Shown here: positions 17,414 through 26,142 of the stretch, one piece after another
How positions within the stretch are numbered: the stretch's first letter is position 1
Layout of the letters: every line of letters begins with the position of its first letter
NCBI RefSeq assembly: GCF_029144185.1
Contig: NZ_CP110232.1
Span: 1,446,164-1,510,163 of the forward strand
From: Vagococcus intermedius
GTDB taxonomy: Bacteria; Bacillota; Bacilli; Lactobacillales; Vagococcaceae
Reading direction: 5' to 3'
DNA: 64,000 nucleotides
Program-made: the position numbers and the translations under genes
The notes under the pieces: model-generated
What the model saw: only the letters and a program-made list of their open reading frames with translations
Database searches by the model: none
What the model was told of the DNA's origin: nothing

Positions 17414-18343
17414 TTAATTATTTAAACGGCGATTTTTACCGACCATTTTAATCTCTTTGGATAAATAACGGATTCTTTCCATAATACGTTTTGCTTTTAA
17501 AGGTTCTTCTCCTTTTGTTGTGGTTGATAAGTGTTCTTTCTCTAATTGATCCATGCTTAAATTGGAACTAAAAAATGTTGGCAGTTGTTCTTGCATACGG
17601 TACTGTAAAATAACGCCTAGAACATCGTCTCTAATCCAAGGACTCAAAGACTCTGCGCCAATATCATCTAGCATCAAAATCTCAGCTTTTTTAATCGCAT
17701 CGACTTTATCTACCACACTATTACTGCCAATAGCTGCCTTCATTTCAGTAGCCAAAGAAGAGAAATTTAAAAGCGTTGTTTGAACCTCATGGTCGGCTAA
17801 CTCATTGGCAATGGCACCTAATAGATACGTCTTCCCCACACCAAAAGAACCTTGTAAATATAATCCTTGGTGAAACTCTTTGGGATTTTCTGTATATGAA
17901 CGAATAAAGAAAAAAGCTTCAGCTAAGGCTTCTTTACGTTCACTAGACACGGTATAGTTATCAATACTTGCCTCTTTAATATCTTTTGGTACATTCATCG
18001 TCTTCACACGATTACTCAATTCTTGTGCCGCTTTTTTTGCTAATAATTCTTTAGTTGGAACATATGTCACGTCAATAAAATGAAAATTCATAAATAATTG
18101 CGGTTCATAACCGGGTGCAATCATTGTTGGATCATTTAACTTAAACTTCTTTTTTTCTTGAACAAATTCATACAATTTAGCATAACTTTTTGTAATAGCC
18201 TCATCAGTCAATTCTTCTCGGTGTTCTAAAATAAACTGAGCCACATCTGGATCTTCCATGACGTTGTTTACAAGTTCATCAAAACGAGAGCTCCAATTTT
18301 TCTTATCTAATACCTTGGTCAATTCATTTCCGACATTTTCCAT
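17414..18343 (-). CDS. dnaI: Primosomal protein DnaI (helicase loader ATPase)
   Basis: 309 residues. The N-terminal helicase-binding domain (about 1-105) is followed by an AAA+ ATPase with Walker A GSFGVGKTYLLGA (about 165-177), Walker B ILMLDDIGAE and an Arg finger region MERIRYLS. It loads the replicative helicase DnaC with DnaB and DnaD at oriC and at restarted forks. The ATG lies directly at the dnaB stop, so the two are coupled. Confidence 0.96.
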   Translation of the reverse strand: MENVGNELTKVLDKKNWSSRFDELVNNVMEDPDVAQFILEHREELTDEAITKSYAKLYEFVQEKKKFKLNDPTMIAPGYEPQLFMNFHFIDVTYVPTKELLAKKAAQELSNRVKTMNVPKDIKEASIDNYTVSSERKEALAEAFFFIRSYTENPKEFHQGLYLQGSFGVGKTYLLGAIANELADHEVQTTLLNFSSLATEMKAAIGSNSVVDKVDAIKKAEILMLDDIGAESLSPWIRDDVLGVILQYRMQEQLPTFFSSNLSMDQLEKEHLSTTTKGEEPLKAKRIMERIRYLSKEIKMVGKNRRLNN

Positions 18344-19773
18344 TAACTTCCACCCTCTTCCTTAGGCTTTCTTAATTGACGCAGTTGTTCTTTGAAGAAT
18401 TCTTCCTCTTCTTTAGAAACTGGCGTTTCTTCATTTTTCTGATCTACCCATTCTGGTAAACTTTCTTTTTTCAGTGGTATTTTACTGTTGTAGTAACGTT
18501 TTTGATTAGTCCCTTTTTTGGTATGTTGTGACTCCCCAGTTTCTAAAACCAATTCTTTCACTTTGGTTAGGGCATCTTCAGGTGTTTTAATACGAGATTG
18601 AGCCCAATCATTGGCAATTGAATTGGCATATTTAGCATTTAACATCTTATTATCTTTTGCAACCAAAATAAAATGTACCAGCACATTTATCACCGCATCA
18701 GGTAAACCTGATTGTTTCACAATATTTTCTAAAGCCCAACGCTCCTCATTCGCCACAAAGCCACCTTTTTGACGTTTTAAGGTATCCAAGAAAACCATAG
18801 GGTTAAATGCCTCACTTGACAAAATAACGTTTACCTCTACTGGTGTGAAGCCTTTTTGTAGTAAGGTGTTTTTTCGACGAACTTTTTGTTCTTCCTTCGT
18901 CAACTCACCTGTCGAATCGTCTGCTAGCGGCGTCTCGACTATTTGCTTTTTAGGTTTATGATACTGCTTAATAATTTGTTGGCGCAAACTATTCAAGTTG
19001 ACTTTATTAGTGCTATAGTCAATTTCGGGCTCCAAGAGTCGCTTCATTTCTAACTCATCAATCCCGTATAATTTATGTAAAGTGTATATGGTCTCTTGAC
19101 CTTCTTCTTCTAAATGTACCTTGTCCAAATACAGACCATTTAAAGATTCTAAAAAATAATCCCAATCAAAGCTAGCGTCTTTTACCGTTATCTTAGGCGT
19201 CGGTACTTGTTCAAGTTGAGCTTTAGTTTGGCTAAATAACTCTTGATGAGAACTCATACTCTGCTCGTGCCATTCGTAGACGTCTAAAAACTTCTGAGTT
19301 ATTTCTAAATAATCTGATGTATCAATTTTTGGAATTCTAAAGCGTTTAACCAATTGTTCATACTTTACTTGTCCAACACTATCTATCAATAATAGACTCA
19401 ACACATCATCGCTAAGGAAAGCTTGAGCTGTTTGCGGAGGAAAGAGTTCATACAAAAAGCGTCGTTGTTCTTTTGTTTGCTGAACATAAACTTTTAACAA
19501 TCCAATCCCCTCTAAACGAGCACGCGCTTTATAGAGCCTAGGTAAATCAATCAGTAACTGATTAAATAGCTCTGCATGTCGCTGTTCATAACTATCATAG
19601 TCTGATGGGTCAATAGAGGATAGCAGTGTGTGATACAAGCCAAAAGCATCTATTCCAATTACCGGTTGATATAAAAAACTTAGCGCCTGTTCATGAGAAC
19701 GTTCGATTGGCTTCACTATTTTAACAATAAAACTATCTTGTGGATGCAACTGTTTCCAAGCGTCGTTCCTCAC
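18343..19773 (-). CDS. dnaB: Replication initiation and membrane attachment protein DnaB
   Basis: 476 residues with the two DnaB/DnaD (DDBH) domains: an N-terminal winged helix region (about 1-120) and a C-terminal DDBH2-type segment (FVANEERWALENIVKQSGLPDAVINVLVHF, about 345-375) ending with a Lys/Glu-rich tail. It is the Gram-positive helicase co-loader, not the replicative helicase of the same name in E. coli. The order nrdR-dnaB-dnaI is conserved in Bacilli and Lactobacillales. Confidence 0.95.
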   Translation of the reverse strand: MRNDAWKQLHPQDSFIVKIVKPIERSHEQALSFLYQPVIGIDAFGLYHTLLSSIDPSDYDSYEQRHAELFNQLLIDLPRLYKARARLEGIGLLKVYVQQTKEQRRFLYELFPPQTAQAFLSDDVLSLLLIDSVGQVKYEQLVKRFRIPKIDTSDYLEITQKFLDVYEWHEQSMSSHQELFSQTKAQLEQVPTPKITVKDASFDWDYFLESLNGLYLDKVHLEEEGQETIYTLHKLYGIDELEMKRLLEPEIDYSTNKVNLNSLRQQIIKQYHKPKKQIVETPLADDSTGELTKEEQKVRRKNTLLQKGFTPVEVNVILSSEAFNPMVFLDTLKRQKGGFVANEERWALENIVKQSGLPDAVINVLVHFILVAKDNKMLNAKYANSIANDWAQSRIKTPEDALTKVKELVLETGESQHTKKGTNQKRYYNSKIPLKKESLPEWVDQKNEETPVSKEEEEFFKEQLRQLRKPKEEGGS

Positions 19774-19796
19774 AATACAGCCTCCTTATTTTTAAT

Positions 19797-20261
19797 TTAA
19801 GACTTACCATCTTTATCGAGGATGTCTTGCATTTCTTTTAAGAAAACACTCATATCCTTAAACTGACGATAAACGCTTGCGAAACGGATATAAGCAATTT
19901 CGTCTAAGTCAACAAGATCTTCCATGACATATTCACCGATTAAGGTGGTTGAGACTTCATTTTCACCTAAGCTACGAACTTTATTTTCCACTTGGTCAAC
20001 AATTTGTTCCATTTGCTCCATTGAGACAGGACGTTTTTCAGCTGAGCGAATTAAGCCTCTTAAAATTTTATCGCGATTAAATTCCTCACGTCCACCATTT
20101 TTTTTAATAACTAATAATGGGGCTGCTTCAATTCGTTCAAAGGTTGTAAATCTGAAGCCACAAGATTCACATTCACGGCGCCGACGAATAGCACGCCCCT
20201 CATCAGCTGGTCTACTATCGACCACACGCGACCCATTATATTGACATTTTGAACATTGCAT
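19797..20261 (-). CDS. nrdR: Transcriptional repressor NrdR
   Basis: 154 residues. The N-terminal zinc ribbon has C3, C6, C31 and C34 (MQCSKC, CESCGF) and is followed by an ATP-cone ([19 protein letters not shown], about residues 52-70). It senses dATP/ATP and represses ribonucleotide reductase genes. ATG at 20261 is chosen because the upstream in-frame GTG is part of the ribosome binding site GAGGTG. It is first gene of nrdR-dnaB-dnaI, with a promoter (extended -10 TGGTATAAT) at 20320-20328. Confidence 0.97.
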   Translation of the reverse strand: MQCSKCQYNGSRVVDSRPADEGRAIRRRRECESCGFRFTTFERIEAAPLLVIKKNGGREEFNRDKILRGLIRSAEKRPVSMEQMEQIVDQVENKVRSLGENEVSTTLIGEYVMEDLVDLDEIAYIRFASVYRQFKDMSVFLKEMQDILDKDGKS

Positions 20262-20319
20262 TTTTTTCACCTCTATATTTTAGCTATCACCACTCGATAA
20301 TAGTCGTATTCTAACTGTT

Positions 20320-20328
20320 ATTATACCA
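20320..20328 (-). promoter_or_regulatory. Promoter of nrdR-dnaB-dnaI
   Basis: The minus strand carries an extended -10 TGG plus TATAAT (TATAAT at 20320-20325). The -35 is weak. Confidence 0.55.
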
Positions 20329-20376
20329 TGAAAACCAGTAATGGCATAGTATTGGCTTATTATACGAACAATTAAG

Positions 20377-20408
20377 AAAAACACCTGCCCATCATGGACA
20401 GGTGTTTT
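20377..20408 (-). terminator. Terminator after coaE
   Basis: AAAACACCTG and CAGGTGTTTT pair, with inner CCAT/ATGG, and a T-rich tail on the minus strand. Confidence 0.9.
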
Positions 20409-20417
20409 CATTTATTT

Positions 20418-21008
20418 TTATTGCTCCTTTAAAAAAGCAGCCACTTGCTGGTAAGTATTAGCACGTGACCCTCCATTATCGATGATAATATCGGCTCGCT
20501 TTTTTTTATCTTCAATGCTCATTTGACTTGCCATACGTTTTCTTGCTTCCACTTCAGTCAGTTGATCACGAGCCATTAGACGTTGGCACTGAATAACTTC
20601 TGGTACGTATACCACCATGACCCTATCCATTAACTCATCATAACCAGCTTCATAAAGTAAAGGAATATCACAAACAATCACAGCTTCTTTTTGTTGTTTA
20701 AACACGGCTAATTTTTTCATAAAGCTTGTCCTAATAAATCCTTTTAAGATAGTATCTAATTCTTGACGTTTCGTCTCATCTGAAAAGATGATAGTCCCAA
20801 GTTTTTGACGATCTAATTCCCTCTCTTTCGTCAATATACCTTCCCCAAAGTAAGTCACAATTGCTGCTAAACCAGGAGTCCCTGCTTGGACGACTTCTCT
20901 AGCAACTTGATCGGCATCGATTATCGCAAACCCTTGATCTCTTAAGTACTTTGTTACTGTACTCTTCCCAGTTGCAATACTACCTGTTACACCTAAAACA
21001 AAACTCAT
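20418..21008 (-). CDS. coaE: Dephospho-CoA kinase
   Basis: 196 residues. P-loop GVTGSIATGKSTVTKYL (residues 6-22), then AIIDADQVAREVV with the catalytic Asp, and VVYVPEVIQCQRLMARD in the lid region. It phosphorylates the 3'-OH of dephospho-CoA, the last step of CoA synthesis. It follows mutM with a one-base gap, and the pair mutM-coaE behind polA is common in Firmicutes. Confidence 0.97.
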   Translation of the reverse strand: MSFVLGVTGSIATGKSTVTKYLRDQGFAIIDADQVAREVVQAGTPGLAAIVTYFGEGILTKERELDRQKLGTIIFSDETKRQELDTILKGFIRTSFMKKLAVFKQQKEAVIVCDIPLLYEAGYDELMDRVMVVYVPEVIQCQRLMARDQLTEVEARKRMASQMSIEDKKKRADIIIDNGGSRANTYQQVAAFLKEQ

Positions 21009-21009
21009 C

Positions 21010-21852
21010 CTAATTCTCTCCCATCTTTTTTAAGAGTTGACAGTTTGGACAAATATGAGTACCTCTTTGCGCAACTTTTAATTTAATAATTGGACTGCCA
21101 CAAGTCACACATGGCATCCCAGTTTGACCATATACCTTTAATTCAGTTTGAAATTTACCAGCTTCTCCCAAAGCGTTTTTATATGTTCTAATAGTTGTTC
21201 CACCAGCTTCTACAGCACGACCTAAGACGCCAATGATAGCGTGATAAAGCTCTTCGCTTTCAGTCATAGTTAATGAATCCGCTGGTTGTTCTGGGTGTAT
21301 TTGAGCAGCAAAGAGTGCCTCATCTACATAGATATTCCCTAAACCAGTAACCAACTTTTGCTCAAGCAATAAGGGTTTAATCGCTTTGTGTGATTTTTTC
21401 AACCCTTCTCTAAAGTCTGGCAACTTAAATTCAGTTGGGATGGGTTCTGGACCTAGTTTTAAAATTCCTTTATAATTTAAACTTTGATCTTTAGGTACTA
21501 AATTCATTCTACCAAACTTCCTAACATCTAAATAACGCAACTCTGTTTCATCTGTAAATTTAAAAATGACATGAGTATGCTTAGCTATATCATCATCTCT
21601 TTGATGACATTCATATTTTCCTTCCATCCGTAAGTGTGAAATTAAATCATAATGCGTCAATTTAATAATTAAGAATTTCCCACGACGCTGTAAACCTGTA
21701 ATTTTTTCACCAATTAACGCTTGCTGAAAGCTTTCGACTTCAGGGCTCTCAATAATACGTGGCCAAAATACGGCAACTTCTAAGATTTCTTTTTCTAAAA
21801 CTAATTGTTCTAAACCAATCCTAACAGCTTCTACTTCTGGTAATTCTGGCAT
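21010..21852 (-). CDS. mutM: Formamidopyrimidine-DNA glycosylase
   Basis: 280 residues. It starts MPELPEVE with the catalytic Pro2 and Glu3; the helix-two-turn-helix includes GLGNIYVDEALF, and the C-terminal zinc finger has four Cys (CVTCGSP and CPNC). It removes 8-oxoguanine and formamidopyrimidines and cuts the AP site. It lies between polA and coaE; a hairpin between polA and mutM may lower read-through. Confidence 0.98.
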   Translation of the reverse strand: MPELPEVEAVRIGLEQLVLEKEILEVAVFWPRIIESPEVESFQQALIGEKITGLQRRGKFLIIKLTHYDLISHLRMEGKYECHQRDDDIAKHTHVIFKFTDETELRYLDVRKFGRMNLVPKDQSLNYKGILKLGPEPIPTEFKLPDFREGLKKSHKAIKPLLLEQKLVTGLGNIYVDEALFAAQIHPEQPADSLTMTESEELYHAIIGVLGRAVEAGGTTIRTYKNALGEAGKFQTELKVYGQTGMPCVTCGSPIIKLKVAQRGTHICPNCQLLKKMGEN

Positions 21853-21877
21853 GTATTTTCCTCTTTTCTTCTCTTAA

Positions 21878-21916
21878 TAGTCAAAAAAGCCAAGAGATAA
21901 CTCCTTGACTTTTCTT
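21878..21916 (-). terminator. Hairpin terminator after polA
   Basis: On the minus strand GTCAAGGAG and CTCTTGGC pair around TTAT and are followed by TTTTTT, 11 bases after the polA stop. It lies between polA and mutM, so mutM-coaE may depend on read-through or a promoter I could not see. Confidence 0.8.
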
Positions 21917-21926
21917 GCAACTGTCA

Positions 21927-24584
21927 CTATTTAGCTTCGTACCAAGTATCGCCAACACTACTATCAACTTTTAGCGGCACACTCAATTCAACAGCTTGTT
22001 CCATCACTTCTTTGACCAGTTTTTCTAAGCGAGGTATCTCTGATTCGGGTGCTTCAAAAACCAACTCATCATGGACTTGTAATAACATAGTCGCTTCTAA
22101 TTTTTCTGCTTTCAAACGTTTGGCCATTTGAATCATGGCAATTTTTAAAATATCAGCAGCACTTCCCTGAATTGGCGTGTTAATCGCTGTCCGCTCAGCA
22201 AATGTACGTAAGTTAAAATTACGAGCATTAATATCTGGTAGATAACGACGACGATGCCATAAAGTCTCCACATATCCTTTATCTTTCGCTTCACGTACAA
22301 CTTCTTCCATGTACGTTTTAATCGCTGGATATTTTTCAAAATATTTATCAATAAATTCTTGAGCTTCAACACGACTAATGCCAAGATTTTGTGATAACCC
22401 ATAATCGCTTATCCCATAAACAATCCCAAAATTGACAGCCTTGGCTTGACGACGAATGTTTGGCGTCACCTCTGATGTTTCGGCGACACCAAAGACACGC
22501 ATAGCTGTACTAGCATGAATATCTTGGTCTTCTCTAAATGCTTCGCGCATGTGTTCATCTTGAGCAATATCAGCTAAAACACGTAACTCAATTTGAGAGT
22601 AATCTGATGAAAAAATTTGCCAGTCGGGATGACTTGGCACAAAAGCTTGACGAATTTTACGTCCTTCTTCTAAACGTACCGGAATATTTTGTAAATTGGG
22701 ATCAACTGAACTTAGACGACCAGTTTGAGTCAACGTTTGAACATATCGTGTATGAATTTTGCCATCATTTGGATGGATTACTTTTAGAAGTCCTTCAACG
22801 TAAGTTGATTGAATTTTCATAATTTGACGATAATGTAAGATATCTTCAATAATTGGTGCTTGTTCTTTTAATTGTTCTAAAACATCCACGGCAGTTGAGT
22901 AACCTGTTTTCGTTTTTTTAATCACAGGCAATCCCATTTTTTCAAACAAGATAACACCCAATTGTTTCGGTGAATTAATATTAAATTCTTCACCCGCTTG
23001 TTCATAAATCCGCGTTTCAATCGCTTGTAGTTGGACTGCAAACTCTTGTTTCATTTCTTGTAAACGTTGAGCATTGACTGCAATACCAGTACTTTCCATC
23101 TCCGCCAATACATGACTCAAAGGTAACTCCATCTCATAAAATAGCTCACTTTGCTCTTTATCTGCCAATTTTTTTACTAAGGTCGGCTTAATCGTTTCTA
23201 AAGCTTTCACTTTACGAGCTAGATGACCAAAGAAAATAGACTCTTCTGGTATCGCAATCTTAGCGCCTTTCCCATAAATTGCCTCATCTCGTTCTAATTC
23301 ATAGTAATCATGGTTAAAAGCTACTTCAGCCAGATCCTCACTCTTATCATTAGTATCAATCAAATAGGCTGCTAATAAACTATCAAAACTAATCCCTGTT
23401 AATTTAATCCCATAACGATGCAATAAGACCAAGTTAGCTTTAGCATCATAGACATTTTTATGACGTGTCTTATCTTCCAACCATTCTTGCATAAGAGGAC
23501 TGTGTAACACACTGTCTCCTTGACTTACATATAAACTGTCGCAACTGCCCCAAGAAACCCCTTGAACTTCAGCTGTATGATAATTTTTATCTAGGATTTC
23601 GATATAGAAACTCATCTCATCAGTAAACATCTCCGGTGTCACATCAGCACTATCTAGAACGTGTTCAAATTGAATATCACTTAAACTTTCACCTGCTTCA
23701 TCTAGTTGGCTTGTATCTAGCTTATTTAAGAGTTGTTTGAACTCCATCTCACGATAAAAAGGGACCAATTTTTCTAACTCTTTTCCTTCATATAGAAGAC
23801 TGTCTACGACAATCTCAATTGGTGCGTTAGTATCAATTGTTGCTAATTTCTTGCTTAAGAAAGCTTGCTCACGATCATTAATTAAATTTTCCTTCATCTT
23901 GCTTTGTTTTAAGTCGTCAATATGTTCATATAAATTTTCCACAGAACCATATTCATGTAACAGTTTGAGAGCTGTTTTCTCACCAACTCTCGTCACACCA
24001 GGGATATTATCTGAGCTATCTCCAGCTAGACCTTTCATATCAACAATTTGCATCGGCTCTAAACCATACTTTTCCTTAATAAAGGCCGGCGTGTAAGTTA
24101 CGAGTTCGCTAACACCTCTAGAGGTCACCTCAACTCTAATAGTCTCAGAAGCTAGCTGAGTTAAATCCTTATCTCCTGAAAGAACGACAACGTCATACTC
24201 TGTAGGATCAACTCGTTTGGCTAGTGTTCCAATAATATCATCTGCTTCATAATCTGCTAATTCATAATGCTTAATCCCACAGGCTTCTATCAACTCCCGA
24301 ATATAAGGCATCTGTTCTTTAAATTCACCTGGTGTTTTAGCACGTCCTGCTTTATACTCATCAAAAAAAGCGTGCCTAAAAGTGGTCTTCCCTGCATCGA
24401 AAGCAATTAGAACATGACTAGGTTTTTCCTTTTCCATAATGCTCTCTAACATATTGTTAAAGAACAAGACCGCATTAGTATGTAATCCCGTTTTAGTTTT
24501 AAATGATTCAAAATTTTGGACGGCATAAAAGGCTCTAAAGGCAATACTGTTTCCATCAATTAATAATAATTTATTTTTAGGCAT
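21927..24584 (-). CDS. polA: DNA polymerase I
   Basis: 885 residues. The N-terminal 5'-3' exonuclease (about 1-290) has LLIDGNSIAFRAFYA and LSGDKDLTQLA. The middle domain has lost the proofreading Asp-x-Glu (it reads YIEILDKNYH, like Bacillus Pol I), so 3'-5' exonuclease is probably inactive. The polymerase domain has motif A DYSQIELRVLA, motif B RRQAKAVNFGIVYG and motif C QVHDELVFE. It processes Okazaki fragments and fills repair gaps. A probable promoter is the extended -10 TGGTAAAAT at 24615-24623 on the minus strand. Confidence 0.98.
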   Translation of the reverse strand: MPKNKLLLIDGNSIAFRAFYAVQNFESFKTKTGLHTNAVLFFNNMLESIMEKEKPSHVLIAFDAGKTTFRHAFFDEYKAGRAKTPGEFKEQMPYIRELIEACGIKHYELADYEADDIIGTLAKRVDPTEYDVVVLSGDKDLTQLASETIRVEVTSRGVSELVTYTPAFIKEKYGLEPMQIVDMKGLAGDSSDNIPGVTRVGEKTALKLLHEYGSVENLYEHIDDLKQSKMKENLINDREQAFLSKKLATIDTNAPIEIVVDSLLYEGKELEKLVPFYREMEFKQLLNKLDTSQLDEAGESLSDIQFEHVLDSADVTPEMFTDEMSFYIEILDKNYHTAEVQGVSWGSCDSLYVSQGDSVLHSPLMQEWLEDKTRHKNVYDAKANLVLLHRYGIKLTGISFDSLLAAYLIDTNDKSEDLAEVAFNHDYYELERDEAIYGKGAKIAIPEESIFFGHLARKVKALETIKPTLVKKLADKEQSELFYEMELPLSHVLAEMESTGIAVNAQRLQEMKQEFAVQLQAIETRIYEQAGEEFNINSPKQLGVILFEKMGLPVIKKTKTGYSTAVDVLEQLKEQAPIIEDILHYRQIMKIQSTYVEGLLKVIHPNDGKIHTRYVQTLTQTGRLSSVDPNLQNIPVRLEEGRKIRQAFVPSHPDWQIFSSDYSQIELRVLADIAQDEHMREAFREDQDIHASTAMRVFGVAETSEVTPNIRRQAKAVNFGIVYGISDYGLSQNLGISRVEAQEFIDKYFEKYPAIKTYMEEVVREAKDKGYVETLWHRRRYLPDINARNFNLRTFAERTAINTPIQGSAADILKIAMIQMAKRLKAEKLEATMLLQVHDELVFEAPESEIPRLEKLVKEVMEQAVELSVPLKVDSSVGDTWYEAK

Positions 24585-24614
24585 ATTTGTTCTCCATTCT
24601 CTTTTCTCACTTTT

Positions 24615-24623
24615 ATTTTACCA
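24615..24623 (-). promoter_or_regulatory. Probable extended -10 promoter of polA
   Basis: The minus strand reads TGG plus TAAAAT (TAAAAT at 24615-24620), about 30 bases before the polA ATG. No clear -35 is seen. Confidence 0.45.
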
Positions 24624-24764
24624 AAAAAAACACGACTATGCGATGTTAAGGGGCTGGTTAGTTTGATAATTTTAAACTTACTGACTATTCTCTCACTAAC
24701 CATTCACAATCAGTTAAACCACTCCATTACTTTTATTTATTTTATAAACAAATAGGGTCACAAC

Positions 24765-24811
24765 AAAAAATGACTTACTGTGGCTTTAATAGCCAAAGTA
24801 AGTCATTTTTT
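24765..24811 (-). terminator. Terminator after the BAX-inhibitor family gene
   Basis: A long stem: AAAAAATGACTTACT with AGTAAGTCATTTTTT, and an inner TGGCT/AGCCA around TTAAT. It is strong in both directions. The rest of 24640-24838 shows nothing else I can name. Confidence 0.93.
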
Positions 24812-24838
24812 ATGCTTAATTATTGAAAAATCTAACTA

Positions 24839-25531
24839 TTAATCACGACTACCAAAGATACGTAAGAATGAAATTAATAAGTTGATAAAGTCTAAGTATA
24901 ATTGTAACGCACAGAAAATCGCAATACCATTAATCTCTTGACTATCACCATATTGATAATAGTAAGCCTTGATTTTTTGATGGTCATAAGCTGTTAATCC
25001 TGCAAAAATAAATATGGTCACAATTGAGATAAACATTGAAACTGGACTACTATGTAATAAGAAAGCATTTAATAAAATCACAATAATAACCCCAATTAAG
25101 GCACTACGCATGGCATGTGCCATTCCTGATAAATCTTTTTTAGTACGGTAGCCTAATACTGCCATCACACCATATGTTACAGCAGCTGAAATAAAGGCAT
25201 TGGTGATAGATTCTTGCGTATACATGCTCAAGGTAAAGCTTAAGACCACTCCATTGATTGCGGCATAAGCAATAAAGCCACCTAGCGCTAAGGTTGGGTT
25301 TTTAACCGCTTTAGCGCTTAACATTAATACTAACCCAATCTCGATTGCCCATAGGATAAACAAACCGCCAGGAACGCTTGCTACAAAACGATAAATCGAA
25401 TCTTCAAAGACTGTTAACGTTAGATATGAGGTTAAAGCACTAATACCAACCCCCATCCCCATATAGGCATATATTTTAGCAAAAAAGGCTGAGATACCAG
25501 TTCTTTCAGCTGTTTGATTATAATTATTCAT
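24839..25531 (-). CDS. BAX inhibitor-1 (YetJ/YccA-like) membrane protein
   Basis: 230 residues with seven predicted membrane helices, matching the BI-1/TMBIM family. Bacterial YetJ is a pH-sensitive calcium leak channel. The paired acidic residues that form the gate in that protein correspond to Asp in GLTAYDHQKIK (about 176) and in LYLDFINLLIS (about 213). It starts 13 bases after the MaoC-like gene and shares its promoter. The physiological role in this organism is not known. Confidence 0.92.
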   Translation of the reverse strand: MNNYNQTAERTGISAFFAKIYAYMGMGVGISALTSYLTLTVFEDSIYRFVASVPGGLFILWAIEIGLVLMLSAKAVKNPTLALGGFIAYAAINGVVLSFTLSMYTQESITNAFISAAVTYGVMAVLGYRTKKDLSGMAHAMRSALIGVIIVILLNAFLLHSSPVSMFISIVTIFIFAGLTAYDHQKIKAYYYQYGDSQEINGIAIFCALQLYLDFINLLISFLRIFGSRD

Positions 25532-25544
25532 TTAAACACTCCTT

Positions 25545-26000
25545 TTATTCTACTTCTTCTGAATTTTTTGCTGGTGGTTGGACAATAACAACGGCATCCA
25601 AGACACGATTTTCTTTTTCATTTACTGCCTCAACTGATATAGTCACAACTTCTTTCATTTTATCAACTTTGATTACTTCAAAATCAAAGGTTAAGGTTTC
25701 ATAGTGATAGACGGGTTCGATAAAGTTAATTGAAAAATTAACCACATGCGAGCCTGGTCCTGGTAAATGTTTAGACACTGCACTTGTCACAATTCCCATC
25801 AACATTGCTGAGGGCACAATTGGTTTTTCATACGCAGTTGTTTTGGCATAGTCATGTTGAATATACAGTGGGTTGGCATCATTTGTTAACCCTAAATATA
25901 ATAACAACTGACTGTCTTCAATTGATTCTGTCACACTTAGTGACTGGCCTTCTTCTATCTCATTTATTGTGTTGCCGATTTTTCTTGGCTTTCCAATCAT
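25545..26000 (-). CDS. MaoC-like hotdog-fold protein
   Basis: 151 residues from the ATG at 26000, preceded by GGAGGTG; an upstream in-frame start at 26072 would lie inside the promoter. It has a single hotdog domain of the R-hydratase type: LTNDANPLYIQHDYAK and PIVPSAMLMGIVTS. The catalytic D-x-N-P-I-H signature reads DANPLY here, with Tyr where the catalytic His should be, so normal enoyl-CoA hydratase activity is doubtful. It may bind an acyl thioester or have diverged. It is co-transcribed with the BAX-inhibitor gene. Confidence 0.82.
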   Translation of the reverse strand: MIGKPRKIGNTINEIEEGQSLSVTESIEDSQLLLYLGLTNDANPLYIQHDYAKTTAYEKPIVPSAMLMGIVTSAVSKHLPGPGSHVVNFSINFIEPVYHYETLTFDFEVIKVDKMKEVVTISVEAVNEKENRVLDAVVIVQPPAKNSEEVE

Positions 26001-26034
26001 TTTAAAAGAGACACCTCCATTTTCTATACTATTT

Positions 26035-26062
26035 ATTGTACCAAATCCCAACAAAAGAGCAA
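26035..26062 (-). promoter_or_regulatory. Promoter of the MaoC-like / BAX-inhibitor operon
   Basis: Minus-strand -35 TTGCTC (26057-26062), 16-base spacer, -10 TACAAT (26035-26040) with TGG before it (extended -10). Confidence 0.6.
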
Positions 26063-26106
26063 GTATGATCACTTAAAACTTATTTCTAAAAATTGATTTT
26101 TATTAT

Positions 26107-26138
26107 AAAAAAAAAGCTCTTCCAATGAAGAGCTTTTC
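26107..26138 (-). terminator. Terminator after murC
   Basis: AAAAGCTCTTC and GAAGAGCTTTT pair around CAAT, with a long T run on the minus strand, five bases after the murC stop. Confidence 0.93.
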
Positions 26139-26142
26139 CCAA

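Noticed and set aside
22145-22402. 85-codon frame on the same strand inside polA
   Set aside because: It is a different reading frame of the polymerase domain, whose own frame is intact and carries motifs A and B.
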